Notes: generated by a model from the sequence alone, not told the origin. Positions 7,199-14,984 are shown, counted from the first letter of the stretch. The stretch: DNA of 23,427 nt from Bacteroidaceae bacterium (GCA_900768625.1 CAAGDO010000324.1:1-23427); one strand, 5' to 3'. Made by a program: numbers and translations.

Positions 7199-9379
7199 TT
7201 ATTTCTTCAGGTACTTGTCTAGCCAGCGGAAGAAGGTGCGTTGCCAAAGGATGCCGGTCTGGGGTTTGAGAACCCAGTGGTTCTCGTCGGGGAAGAGGAG
7301 AAGCTGGGCATCGATGCCGCGCATACGGGCTGCGGTGAAGGCTGATTCGGCTTGTGTGTATTCGATGCGGAAGTCCTTCTGACCATGAATACAGAGGATG
7401 GGCGTATCCCATTTGTCAACGTAGAGATGGGGCGAGGTGGCGAACACCTTCTGCGTCTGACCTTCAGCTGATTTTTTCCAAGGAGCTGAACCCATGTCCC
7501 AGTTGGGGAACCAAAGTTCCTCTGTCTCCACATACTGCTGCTGCGTGTTGTAGATACCGTCGTGGGCGATGAAGGCCTTGAAGCGCTTGTTGTGGTTGCC
7601 AGCAAGCCAGTAGACGCTATAGCCGCCGAAGCTGGCACCTACGGCACCGAGACGATCTTTGTCGGCATAGGGTTCCTTTGCGATATCATCGATGGCACTC
7701 AGATAGTCCTGCATGCAGAGACCAGAATAGTCTCCGGAGATTTCTTCAAGCCATTCCATACCGAATCCGGGAAGGCCACGGCGGTTGGGGGCTACAACAA
7801 TATAGTCATTAGCTGCCATGATCTGCATGTTCCAGCGGAAACTCCAGAACTGGCTGACGGGAGATTGCGGACCGCCTTCGCAGAAGAGCAGGACGGGATA
7901 CTTTTTGTTGGGGTCGAAATGAGGCGGATAAATCACCCAGCAAAGCTCATCTTTGCCGTCGACGGTTTTCACCCATCGTTCCTTCACGTCGCCAAAGGCG
8001 AGATTGTCGTAGAAATACTGGTTCTCATGCGTGAGCTGTTCGACAGTGGTGCCCTTCTTGCCCAGTTGCAGACGATAGACTTCATCAGCCTGACTCATGC
8101 TCTGACGCTTGCAGAGAAGGGATTTTCCATCCGGCGAAACGGCCAGCAGCGAATAGTCTGCCACGTCGTTGGTGAGTGCCTTGTGTTCGCCTTTGAGGTT
8201 GGTCTGATAGACTTGCGTCTTGCCGTGCCAAACGCCAGTGAAGTAGAGCGTGCGATTGTCGTTTGCCCAGCAGAACTCGTTGACTCCGCTTTCAAACTTT
8301 TCCGTCACGTATATTTTCTTTCCCGTCTGGAGGTCGAGCACGCAAAGGCGGGTGCGGTCGCTCTCATAGCCGTCGCGTTCCATGCTGCTCCAGGCGACGT
8401 ATCGTCCGTTGGGGGAGAACTGCGGGTTCTGGTCGTAGCCCATGTTGCAGTCTGTGGCGTGGTGGTTCACGGCCTGGTCCTTAAGCGAGCGGTCGGCCTC
8501 AATGGCCGGTGCCTTGTAGTCGGCAGGCTTGCAAAGGTTGCGTGTCTTGCCGGTTGCGAGGTCGAAGAGGAAGATATCGCTGTCGGTGCTGATGGCGTAT
8601 GCCTTGCCCACCTTTTTGCGGCACGTATAGGCAATGGATTTGGAGTCAGGACTCCAAGCCAGCTGCTCAGCACCGCCGAAGGGCATCATGGGACATTCGA
8701 AGGGTTCGCCCTCAAGCAGGTCCTTCACTTCGCCCACGTGTCTGCCGTCGAAGTCACCCACGAAGGGGTGGGGGGCAGAGTTCACGTAGGTATCCCAATG
8801 TTTATACATGAGGTCGTTGATCACCATACCACTGGCGAGGGGGAGGTCTGCATCGTTCTTGGCAATGCTATGGTTCTGGTCAACCTCCATGATGAGGATG
8901 ACTTTCTTGCCGTCGGGCGAAATGAGGAAATCTGCCACATCGCGTCCTGTTGAGGAGGCTTGCTGGCGGTTGGTGCCATCGGCATTCATGGTCCACAGCT
9001 GGCTGATGCCGGATTGGGAAGAGAGGAAGGCAATCTGTTTGCCGCCGTTGATGAATACGGCACCGGCTTCACTCTTCGTGCTGGTTGTGAGCTGTTGGCT
9101 GGAACGCGAAGCGAGGTCCATGGTGTAGATCACGGAGTGGCTCTTGTTTTGCTTCACGCTGTAGTAGGTGACGCCGTAGACGGCTTTTTGGCCGTCGGGA
9201 GAAACGTGGAAACCTCCCACGCGTCCCATTGCCCAAAGGGCTTCGGGCGTCATACGGTCTGACTGCAAAGTGGGTTGCTGTCTGCCGATGAAGTCGTCGT
9301 TGGTTGCCATGGCCGGATTGGCTACTGCTGCGCTGGCAGCGAGTGCGGTGGCTGTTAGCATGGTGGAAATAAAGTTCAT
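7199..9379 (-). CDS. Dipeptidyl peptidase 5-like S9 family serine peptidase
   Basis: DPP5 removes N-terminal dipeptides from oligopeptides, with preference for Ala or hydrophobic residues at the second position in the characterised Porphyromonas enzyme. The 726-residue protein has a signal peptide (cut near ANPAMA-TNDD), so it should act in the periplasm. A beta-propeller domain with repeated SPDG or SPDS blades covers about 45-450, followed by an alpha/beta-hydrolase domain. The catalytic triad is visible: S583 in GASFGGYS, D669 in HGQKDFRI and H701 in FPDENHW. Its length is slightly above the roughly 680 residues of the Porphyromonas protein. The acyl-aminoacyl peptidase branch of S9 is the main alternative. 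It probably forms an operon with the MFS gene 37 nt downstream. Confidence 0.88.
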   Translation of the reverse strand: MNFISTMLTATALAASAAVANPAMATNDDFIGRQQPTLQSDRMTPEALWAMGRVGGFHVSPDGQKAVYGVTYYSVKQNKSHSVIYTMDLASRSSQQLTTSTKSEAGAVFINGGKQIAFLSSQSGISQLWTMNADGTNRQQASSTGRDVADFLISPDGKKVILIMEVDQNHSIAKNDADLPLASGMVINDLMYKHWDTYVNSAPHPFVGDFDGRHVGEVKDLLEGEPFECPMMPFGGAEQLAWSPDSKSIAYTCRKKVGKAYAISTDSDIFLFDLATGKTRNLCKPADYKAPAIEADRSLKDQAVNHHATDCNMGYDQNPQFSPNGRYVAWSSMERDGYESDRTRLCVLDLQTGKKIYVTEKFESGVNEFCWANDNRTLYFTGVWHGKTQVYQTNLKGEHKALTNDVADYSLLAVSPDGKSLLCKRQSMSQADEVYRLQLGKKGTTVEQLTHENQYFYDNLAFGDVKERWVKTVDGKDELCWVIYPPHFDPNKKYPVLLFCEGGPQSPVSQFWSFRWNMQIMAANDYIVVAPNRRGLPGFGMEWLEEISGDYSGLCMQDYLSAIDDIAKEPYADKDRLGAVGASFGGYSVYWLAGNHNKRFKAFIAHDGIYNTQQQYVETEELWFPNWDMGSAPWKKSAEGQTQKVFATSPHLYVDKWDTPILCIHGQKDFRIEYTQAESAFTAARMRGIDAQLLLFPDENHWVLKPQTGILWQRTFFRWLDKYLKK

Positions 9380-9395
9380 AGGGGATATGTTTTTC

Positions 9396-9472
9396 TAAAA
9401 AAGCATAGAAGCCAAAAGCCCAACCCCATGGGAGATGGTGGCAGGTCAGCTTTCAGCTTCTATGATTTTTTT
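9396..9472. terminator. Hairpin terminator or attenuator between yidC and the DPP5 gene
   Basis: CATAGAAGC (9404-9412) pairs with GCTTCTATG (9456-9464), and inner segments AAAGC and GCTTT extend the stem. T-rich tails occur on both sides: CTTTTTTAG on the minus strand (9403 to 9395) and ATTTTTTTAT on the + strand from 9465. On the minus strand it would end pyrG-yidC transcripts, yet its tail ends only about 16 nt before the DPP5 start, leaving no room for a separate promoter. A second small hairpin, GAGTGGTT and AACCACTC (9489-9506), lies nearer the yidC stop. Confidence 0.6.
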
Positions 9473-9515
9473 ATGAATTTCAATATCGGAGTGGTTCAAA
9501 CCACTCTTTACTTCA

Positions 9516-11414
9516 TTACTGTTGGCGGTTGCGCTGGGCTTCCTGCTGTTTACGGAGGATCTCAGCCTGTTGCTTCTGAAGGGCTTCGAGGCGAGCAGCG
9601 AGTCCGCCTGGCTTCTTGTTGGGGTTGTTCTTGTTGGCCTGATAGTTGGCTTCAAGGCGTGCAAGAAGTTTCTTGTCATCGGTCGTACGACGCAGGAACC
9701 ACATCGTAAGTGCGCTGAAGAGGAGCGAGATGAAATAGTAGTAGTTAAGACCTGCCGAGTACTTGTTGAACATGAAGAAGAAGAACAGCGGCATGAGCAT
9801 CATCATCCATTGCATCATCTTCATCTGCTCGGCCTGTTCGCCCGACATGGTTTCGCGCTGCTGACGCATGGTCATGAAGCTATAGAGCAGGTTGGTTGCG
9901 CAGAAGAGGAGACAGAAGAGGCTCAGGTGGTTACCGATACCCCAGATGTCGGGTCCCCAGCTGATGAGGCTGTCGTATGTTGAAAGGTCTTCAGCCCAAA
10001 GGAAACTCTGCTGACGGAGCTCAATGGCATTCGGCACGAAGTTGAACATGGCAATCCAGATGGGCATCTGGATGAGCATGGGCAGGCAACCACCCATGGG
10101 GCTCACGCCATATTGAGAGTAAAGAGACATCGTCGCCTGCTGGCGCTGCATGGCGTCCTCCTTGTTGGGATACTGCTTTGCAATCTCGTCGACTTTGGGT
10201 TTGAGCACACGCATCTTTGCGCTACTCAAGTAGCTCTTACGTGTCGGCACGTAGACAATGGCGCGGAGGAGGAGCGTGATGATCAGCAGAACAATGCCCA
10301 TGGGGAGTCCCAGGCGGGTGAGGAAGTCGAAGACGTAGAGCGTGAAGAAGCGGTTGATCCACTTGACAATAGGCCATCCCAAGTAGACAAGTCCTTGAAG
10401 GTCGTTTTCGTGCTCGGAAATCTTATGGTCATCCATCGACTGGAGGAGGCGATAGTTGTTGGGGCCGAAGTAGAACTGGAATTTTGTGGGCCGTGCGCCT
10501 GTGGGGTCGAGAGCCGTGGTCATGTCGGCATGATAGTTCTTGAGGTAGCCGCCGTTCTCTTCGAGCTGCTCGCTGCGGAGGTTGGCATCGTTCATCGGTG
10601 TGGCAGACATCAAAACCGCACTGAAGTATTGGTTCTTGAACGCAATCCAGTCAACTGCGCCTTCGGCCTTCTCTTCTTCCGTCTTGCTTTCTGAGAGTTT
10701 GTGAGTGTCCTCATCGTGCTGCTTGTAGGTCAGCGTGGAGTACATGTTCTCGAAGTAGAAGCCTTTTTCGTGCTGAGCCACACGGTCGTCCCAGTTCATC
10801 TGAAGCACATTGTTCTTGCTTGGCAAATAGGGCTGCATGCCCTTTGTGCGAACGGTGAAGTTGACGAGATAGTTGTCGGGCAACAATGTATAGTCCAGTT
10901 CGATGGCAGCTCCGTTGGCGGCCGTCAGACTCATGGTTACGGTGCTGTCGGTGACGTTGGTCGGCGTGAAGAAGTAGTTGGCAAAGTCGATGCTTCCAGT
11001 CTTTGCTTCAATCATAAGACCGAGAGCGGCATCTTTTGCCGAATAAAGAAGGAGGGGGGCATTGCGGTTTTCATGGAAATCGCGATAGCTTTTGTACTCA
11101 TTGAGGAGCACCTCCGTGATGGCAGCGCCCTTGTTGCTGATTTTCACGCTCACTTTCTTGTTGCGGAGCGTCACTTCCTGTTGCTGGCCCTGTGTGGCAG
11201 AGTGGAACAGACTGGTTGTGTCGGCAGCTACGGCTTGGGCTGCAAGAGCCTTTGCGGCATCTTTGTCGGCCTGCTTTTGGGCAGGAGTTTGCTGGACTGT
11301 TTGTTCTGTGGGGGCTTGGCTCTTGAGGTTGTTCTCCTGGTTTGTGTTGTACCAGCTGAAACCAATGAGCACTGCTGCAATCAGAACGAGCCCGATAATC
11401 GTGTTTTTATCCAT
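9516..11414 (-). CDS. yidC: Membrane protein insertase YidC
   Basis: YidC inserts and folds inner-membrane proteins, alone or with SecYEG. The 632-residue protein starts MDKNTIIGLVLIAAVLIGFSW, an uncleaved first membrane span. A large periplasmic beta domain follows (about 60-350), then the conserved five-span insertase core: KWINRFFTLYVFDFLTRLGL, the cytoplasmic coiled-coil loop with RKSYLSSAKMRVLKPKVDEI, the YGVSPMGGCLPMLIQMPIW hairpin, and last spans near LPLFFFFMFNKYSAGLNYYY. The tail is basic and Gln-rich, as is common in this phylum. The order pyrG-yidC on one strand is common in Bacteroidota, and no promoter match lies in the 201-nt gap, so it is probably read from the pyrG promoter. 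Confidence 0.97.
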   Translation of the reverse strand: MDKNTIIGLVLIAAVLIGFSWYNTNQENNLKSQAPTEQTVQQTPAQKQADKDAAKALAAQAVAADTTSLFHSATQGQQQEVTLRNKKVSVKISNKGAAITEVLLNEYKSYRDFHENRNAPLLLYSAKDAALGLMIEAKTGSIDFANYFFTPTNVTDSTVTMSLTAANGAAIELDYTLLPDNYLVNFTVRTKGMQPYLPSKNNVLQMNWDDRVAQHEKGFYFENMYSTLTYKQHDEDTHKLSESKTEEEKAEGAVDWIAFKNQYFSAVLMSATPMNDANLRSEQLEENGGYLKNYHADMTTALDPTGARPTKFQFYFGPNNYRLLQSMDDHKISEHENDLQGLVYLGWPIVKWINRFFTLYVFDFLTRLGLPMGIVLLIITLLLRAIVYVPTRKSYLSSAKMRVLKPKVDEIAKQYPNKEDAMQRQQATMSLYSQYGVSPMGGCLPMLIQMPIWIAMFNFVPNAIELRQQSFLWAEDLSTYDSLISWGPDIWGIGNHLSLFCLLFCATNLLYSFMTMRQQRETMSGEQAEQMKMMQWMMMLMPLFFFFMFNKYSAGLNYYYFISLLFSALTMWFLRRTTDDKKLLARLEANYQANKNNPNKKPGGLAARLEALQKQQAEILRKQQEAQRNRQQ

Positions 11415-11430
11415 ATTGGTTTAAAGAAGT

Positions 11431-11462
11431 GTCCTCTCCGCCCGTTTCCGGGCGAAGGGGAC
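11431..11462 (-). promoter_or_regulatory. Stable hairpin shortly before yidC
   Basis: CGCCCG (11439-11444) and CGGGCG (11449-11454) close a 4-nt loop, and the stem continues after one mismatch with GTCCTCT and GGGGAC to 11431 and 11462. It lies 17 nt upstream of the yidC start on the minus strand. No T-tract follows, so it is not a terminator. It may influence yidC translation or RNA processing within the pyrG-yidC transcript. Confidence 0.35.
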
Positions 11463-11615
11463 TGCTTGGTTATTCTGACGATAGGAGTCGAAGGAGGAAG
11501 AGTGTCGGGACCAGATGGGAAATGGACGAGGACGCTGAAGTGTCGCTTCCATACCGACATCCCTATCCGTTGTGTTTCAGTCTTGTTCTTTCTGCAGAAC
11601 GGGTGTCCGAATGGG

Positions 11616-13220
11616 TCATTTTCTGCCGTCAATGGCAGCTTTCACAAAACTGAGGAACAGAGGATGCGGTTTGAGCACGGTGCTGGAGTATTCGGGGTGG
11701 AACTGTGTGCCGACATACCAGCGGAGTGAGGGTACTTCCACGATTTCCACGAGACCTGTTTCGGGGTTGGTTCCGACACATTCCATTCCTGCTTTCTCGT
11801 ATTCCTCTTTGAAGTCGTTGTTGAACTCGTAACGATGGCGATGACGTTCGCGAATCAGGTCGGTGCCATAGATTTCGCTCACCTTGCTTCCTTTGCGGAG
11901 TGCGCATTCATAGCCACCCAGTCGCATGGTGCCGCCCATGTTGGTGATGTTCTTCTGGTCCTCCATGATGTCAATCACGTTGTGGGGTGTCTTCTGGTCC
12001 ATCTCCACAGAGTTGGCATCAGCATACCCCAGCACGTTGCGGCCGTATTCAATCACCATCATCTGCATACCGAGGCAGATGCCGAACGTGGGGCGGTCGT
12101 TTTCGCGGCAATAGCGTGCGGCAATGATTTTGCCTTCAATGCCTCGCTGTCCGAATCCCGGGCAGATGACGTAGCCGTCCATTCCTGCCAGCATTTCAGC
12201 CACGTTAGTTTCGTTGATTTTCTCGGAATTGATGAAGTGGCACTTCACTTTGTGGTCATTGTAAGTGCCTGCCTGTGAGAGCGCTTCGAGGATGCTCTTA
12301 TAGGCATCCTGCAAGTCGTATTTGCCGACCAGACCGATGTTGACCACTTCGGTCGCTTTGTGGCGGCGTTCGAGGAAGGAGCGCCAAGGGCCGAGTCCCG
12401 GCGTTTCGCCCACGGGAAGGTCGAGTTTGCGAAGGATCGTGGCGTCAAGGCCCTGCTCCTGCATGCTCAGGGGCACTTCGTAGATGGTGGGCATGTCGAG
12501 GCTTTGCACGACAGCATCAGGTGAAACATTACAGAAATTCGCTATCTTGCGACGGAGGTTGGCGTTGAGGTCGTGTTCAGCGCGGAGTACGAGGATGTCG
12601 GGCTGTATTCCCAGACTTTGCAGTTCCTTGACGGAATGCTGTGTTGGTTTCGTCTTGAGCTCGCCTGCTGCTGCCAGATAGGGCACATAGGTGAGATGGA
12701 CGCAGACTGCGTTTTTGCCCAATTCCCATTTGAGCTGGCGGATGGCTTCCAGGAAGGGTTGTCCTTCGATGTCGCCCACCGTGCCGCCAATCTCGGTGAT
12801 CACAAAGTCATACTTGTGCTTCTTGCCCATATAGAGCATGTCACGCTTGATTTCGTCGGTGATGTGGGGGATGACCTGAATGGTCTTTCCGAGATAGTCA
12901 CCGCGACGTTCCTTCTCGATGACGCTCTGATAGATGCGTCCGGTGGTGAAGTTGTTGTAGCGTGTGGTTCGGATTCCGGTGAACCTTTCGTAGTGTCCGA
13001 GGTCCAAGTCGGTTTCCTGTCCGTCGTCAGTCACGTAGCACTCCCCATGTTCGTAGGGGTTGAGTGTTCCGGGATCGATGTTGATGTACGGGTCAAACTT
13101 CTGGATGGTGATGTTGAATCCGCGGGCTTGGAGCAGTTTTCCGATGGAAGCTGCGATGATGCCTTTGCCGAGTGAGGAAGCCACGCCTCCTGTCACGAAG
13201 ATGTACTTTGTTTCTGACAC
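11616..13220 (-). CDS. pyrG: CTP synthase
   Basis: The enzyme aminates UTP to CTP with glutamine as nitrogen donor and ATP as energy source. The 534-residue protein has the synthase domain (YIFVTGGVASSLGKGI, KFDPYINIDPGTLNPYEHGE, DDGQETDLDLGHYERF) and a C-terminal glutamine amidotransferase domain with the nucleophile in FGICLGMQMM and the His-Glu pair in QFHPEYSS. I chose the GTG at 13220 (then SETKYIFVTGG): it gives the family length, follows the promoter element and matches the usual N-terminus. An ATG at 13274 is in frame but would add 18 residues and place its start upstream of that element. The frame stays open up to 13484, but that part does not look like protein. yidC follows. Confidence 0.96.
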   Translation of the reverse strand: MSETKYIFVTGGVASSLGKGIIAASIGKLLQARGFNITIQKFDPYINIDPGTLNPYEHGECYVTDDGQETDLDLGHYERFTGIRTTRYNNFTTGRIYQSVIEKERRGDYLGKTIQVIPHITDEIKRDMLYMGKKHKYDFVITEIGGTVGDIEGQPFLEAIRQLKWELGKNAVCVHLTYVPYLAAAGELKTKPTQHSVKELQSLGIQPDILVLRAEHDLNANLRRKIANFCNVSPDAVVQSLDMPTIYEVPLSMQEQGLDATILRKLDLPVGETPGLGPWRSFLERRHKATEVVNIGLVGKYDLQDAYKSILEALSQAGTYNDHKVKCHFINSEKINETNVAEMLAGMDGYVICPGFGQRGIEGKIIAARYCRENDRPTFGICLGMQMMVIEYGRNVLGYADANSVEMDQKTPHNVIDIMEDQKNITNMGGTMRLGGYECALRKGSKVSEIYGTDLIRERHRHRYEFNNDFKEEYEKAGMECVGTNPETGLVEIVEVPSLRWYVGTQFHPEYSSTVLKPHPLFLSFVKAAIDGRK

Positions 13221-13262
13221 GTTTGTAGCTTGTTTAGTTAGAGTTCCTGATGTTTCAGCCCG

Positions 13263-13270
13263 CAAAGTTA
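13263..13270 (-). promoter_or_regulatory. Putative -7 promoter element for pyrG-yidC
   Basis: On the minus strand TAACTTTG (13270 to 13263) matches TAnnTTTG exactly. A transcript would start near 13257, giving a leader of about 37 nt before the GTG start of pyrG. A clear -33 element is not visible. Confidence 0.55.
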
Positions 13271-13425
13271 GCATATTTTGAACTATATATGCGCGTTTGT
13301 CGTGGTTTTTCTCTGATTTTCTTTCCCAGTGCTCCGATTTCATGTGTGAGTGGTCTCTTTGATGATGGGGAAAAGCGTGTTGGCGGTGTTGTTTTTTGTC
13401 ATTGTTGGAGGTCGGTTCAATGCAT

Positions 13426-13508
13426 ATTGCCGCGAACCTGTCGTCTTGGTTTTTGCTGCGCGACTTGATTCTGAAGCGAGGCAATGTTGACGATGAATTC
13501 GCGGCAAT
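13426..13508. repeat. Long-range inverted repeat between GH43 and pyrG
   Basis: ATTGCCGCGAA (13426-13436) and TTCGCGGCAAT (13498-13508) are perfect 11-bp arms 61 nt apart. Inside them TCGTC and GACGA pair after a symmetric 4-nt internal loop, and TTGC with GCAA could pair further in. On the + strand a T-rich stretch (TTTTATTTTTT) follows from about 13522. The rest of the 303-nt gap (13221-13523) holds the pyrG promoter and no gene that I can see. Confidence 0.5.
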
Positions 13509-13523
13509 CGTGCGTTGTGTGTT

Positions 13524-14666
13524 TTATTTTTTGTCAAGCGTCCATTCCTTCTGGAAGGTCAGCGTGGGAAGGCCGTTTGCGTCCCATTTGATAGGGAGCC
13601 AGATGTAGCGGCCATCGATCGGGTTGTCAGGTCGCCAGTTGTCGGCCATGAAGATCCATTCGTCGCTTCCTTCCACCTTGAACACGCAGGTGCTTTGTCC
13701 CTGGAAGGTCTTGTCGGCCTCAGCACCCTGACAAGGATTGGGGTGTTGCGTCCAAGGACCTGAAATCTTGTCCGCCGTGAAGAGACGTGCAGCATTGGGA
13801 GCCCATCCCGTGCAGCCGGACGTGATCAGATAGTATTTCCCCTTGTGCTTGAAGAGAGCCGGAGCCTCGTTGTGGCCAGCAGGAGCCAGGCGCCAGTAGC
13901 GTCCCGTGTGGGTCAGATAGTCATCCGACAGTTCAGCGATGTGGAGGGTGAGGTTGTCCTCTGAAGAATAGATATGGTAGGCACGTCCGTCGTCATCGAC
14001 GAAGAGGGCCATGTCGCGAGCCATCTGTCCGTTTTTCAGGTCGCGTCTGACGAAAAGGCCGTCGGCCATGGCTTGACGCCATTCGTCGGTCCACCATTTG
14101 TAGTCGTTGGGGTTGGTCTTCATCTTTCGCTGTTGCTTGGTGAAGTTTTCGGGATATTTCCCGGGGTTTACTCTGCCGTTGCTCACCATGCGGAAAGGAC
14201 CTTCGGGCGTGTCAGCCACGGCTATACCGCATTGAGCCGCACCGTAGCCTTTCCCGCGTAGTTCAAGATGGAAGTACATCACGAATTTTCCGGTGCGTTG
14301 ATTGTAGATCACCTTCGGACGTTCGATGATGCAGCCAGCGGCGATGGCACTCGTCGTGTCGGAGCTTACGTTGAGAGCGATGCCCTCGTTGTGCCAGTTG
14401 TAGAGGTCGGTCGAGGAATAGCACGTCACGCCCACCCATGCGGAGTTGGAGTGTTCGCCTTTGTGCTCGCCATACCAATAGTAGCGTCCGTTGTGGTGGA
14501 GCACACCACCTCCGTGGGCATTGATGACGCGGCCTTCGGTGTCGAACCACAATTGGCGCGGATAGAATTTTTCATGTTGGTAGCCTTCCACTTTTTGTGC
14601 GAAGACCGTGCTCACGCCACCGGTAAGGGCGGCCAGGAGCAATGTTCCGATCATTTTCTTCATCAT
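13524..14666 (-). CDS. Secreted glycoside hydrolase family 43 enzyme, exo-beta-1,3-galactanase-like
   Basis: The 380-residue protein has a signal peptide (MMKKMIGTLLLAALTGGVST, cut near VFA-Q) and one five-bladed beta-propeller of GH43 type. Typical sequences are INAHGGGVLHHNGRYYWYGE, CIIERPKVIYN, DMALFVDDDGRAYHIYSS, HNEAPALFKHKGKYYLITSG and FQGQSTCVF. In the galactanase-type subfamily (GH43_24 and relatives) the usual N-terminal Asp base is missing and Glu and Gln take over. Here E115, E267 and Q324 sit in matching places, and the expected Asp position reads AHGGG. A segment of about 40 residues (PENFTKQQRKMKTNPNDYKWW onward) lies between E115 and E267. Subfamily 34 is an alternative. No SusC/SusD genes adjoin it. 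A likely substrate is arabinogalactan side-chain material. Confidence 0.8.
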   Translation of the reverse strand: MMKKMIGTLLLAALTGGVSTVFAQKVEGYQHEKFYPRQLWFDTEGRVINAHGGGVLHHNGRYYWYGEHKGEHSNSAWVGVTCYSSTDLYNWHNEGIALNVSSDTTSAIAAGCIIERPKVIYNQRTGKFVMYFHLELRGKGYGAAQCGIAVADTPEGPFRMVSNGRVNPGKYPENFTKQQRKMKTNPNDYKWWTDEWRQAMADGLFVRRDLKNGQMARDMALFVDDDGRAYHIYSSEDNLTLHIAELSDDYLTHTGRYWRLAPAGHNEAPALFKHKGKYYLITSGCTGWAPNAARLFTADKISGPWTQHPNPCQGAEADKTFQGQSTCVFKVEGSDEWIFMADNWRPDNPIDGRYIWLPIKWDANGLPTLTFQKEWTLDKK

Positions 14667-14740
14667 GGAATATGTGTGTTTGGTTTTGATTTGTACTAAC
14701 TATTGGGATGTTGCGGAGCTGAAATCTTTTTGCAGTATCC

Positions 14741-14934
14741 GAAGTCGTCTAAACTTTTCTGACGAAGATTTGATTTGGAGATTGAGCTCTTCTACATTCC
14801 ATCTTCACCTTTCTTTTTGGCCGTTTTTTGACCTTTCATCAGTCGTGTAGCTCGCAACACTCCTTCTTCAAGGCCCAAAAACGCCTCAAAAATAAAGGCA
14901 AATCTTGAATTTCATAAAAAGTTCAGACGACTTC
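14741..14934. repeat. MITE-like palindromic repeat, copy 3 (complete, 194 bp)
   Basis: The left terminal repeat is GAAGTCGTCTAAACTTTT (14741-14758, one change from copy 2) and the right one AAAAGTTCAGACGACTTC (14917-14934). The central stem is degraded by one base: GTGTAGC (14845-14851) against GCAACAC (14854-14860). A TCC triplet flanks it on both sides, a possible 3-bp target duplication, but copy 2 shows no such match. It lies upstream of the GH43 gene, between that gene and a promoter-like site, in the same orientation as the other copies. Confidence 0.88.
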
Positions 14935-14960
14935 TCCTTCTGTTCCGGAGTAAGAAGCAT
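14886..14960 (-). CDS. Possible 24-codon leader ORF running into the repeat element
   Basis: An ATG at 14960 follows a TAnnTTTG promoter match by 16 nt and a purine-rich AAAGAAAAAGAA stretch. The reading frame gives MLLTPEQKE from unique DNA. It then enters the repeat and continues with codons supplied by the right terminal repeat (KSSELFMKFKICLYF), stopping at TGA. It may be a leader peptide for the GH43 gene, the remains of a gene broken by the insertion, or chance. There is no homology evidence. Confidence 0.25.
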   Translation of the reverse strand: MLLTPEQKEKSSELFMKFKICLYF

Positions 14961-14976
14961 TTCTTTTTCTTTGATG

Positions 14977-14984
14977 CAAAAGTA
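14977..14984 (-). promoter_or_regulatory. Putative -7 promoter element upstream of copy 3 and GH43
   Basis: On the minus strand TACTTTTG (14984 to 14977) matches TAnnTTTG. The only large gene downstream on that strand is the GH43 enzyme, about 310 nt away, with the whole repeat element in between. No other match lies between the repeat and GH43. Confidence 0.4.

Noticed and set aside
7562..8953. A 463-codon open frame on the + strand opposite the dipeptidyl peptidase gene
   Set aside because: It lies wholly antisense to a gene with a clear catalytic triad and signal peptide, its residue composition (Val, Ala, His, Glu-rich with no domain pattern) is typical of a mirror frame, and no promoter or ribosome site was seen.
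10113..11729. Long open frames on the + strand opposite yidC (193 and 342 codons)
   Set aside because: Antisense shadows of a highly conserved gene, rich in Val, Glu, Cys and His without recognisable motifs.
13221..13484. In-frame 88-codon extension upstream of pyrG
   Set aside because: It crosses the pyrG promoter element, is rich in Lys, His, Arg and Asn without fold-like pattern, and would make the protein much longer than any normal CTP synthase.
1..14934. The three similar repeats as a possible CRISPR or tandem array
   Set aside because: Copies are about 193 bp long, 5 to 9 kb apart, and separated by ordinary genes.
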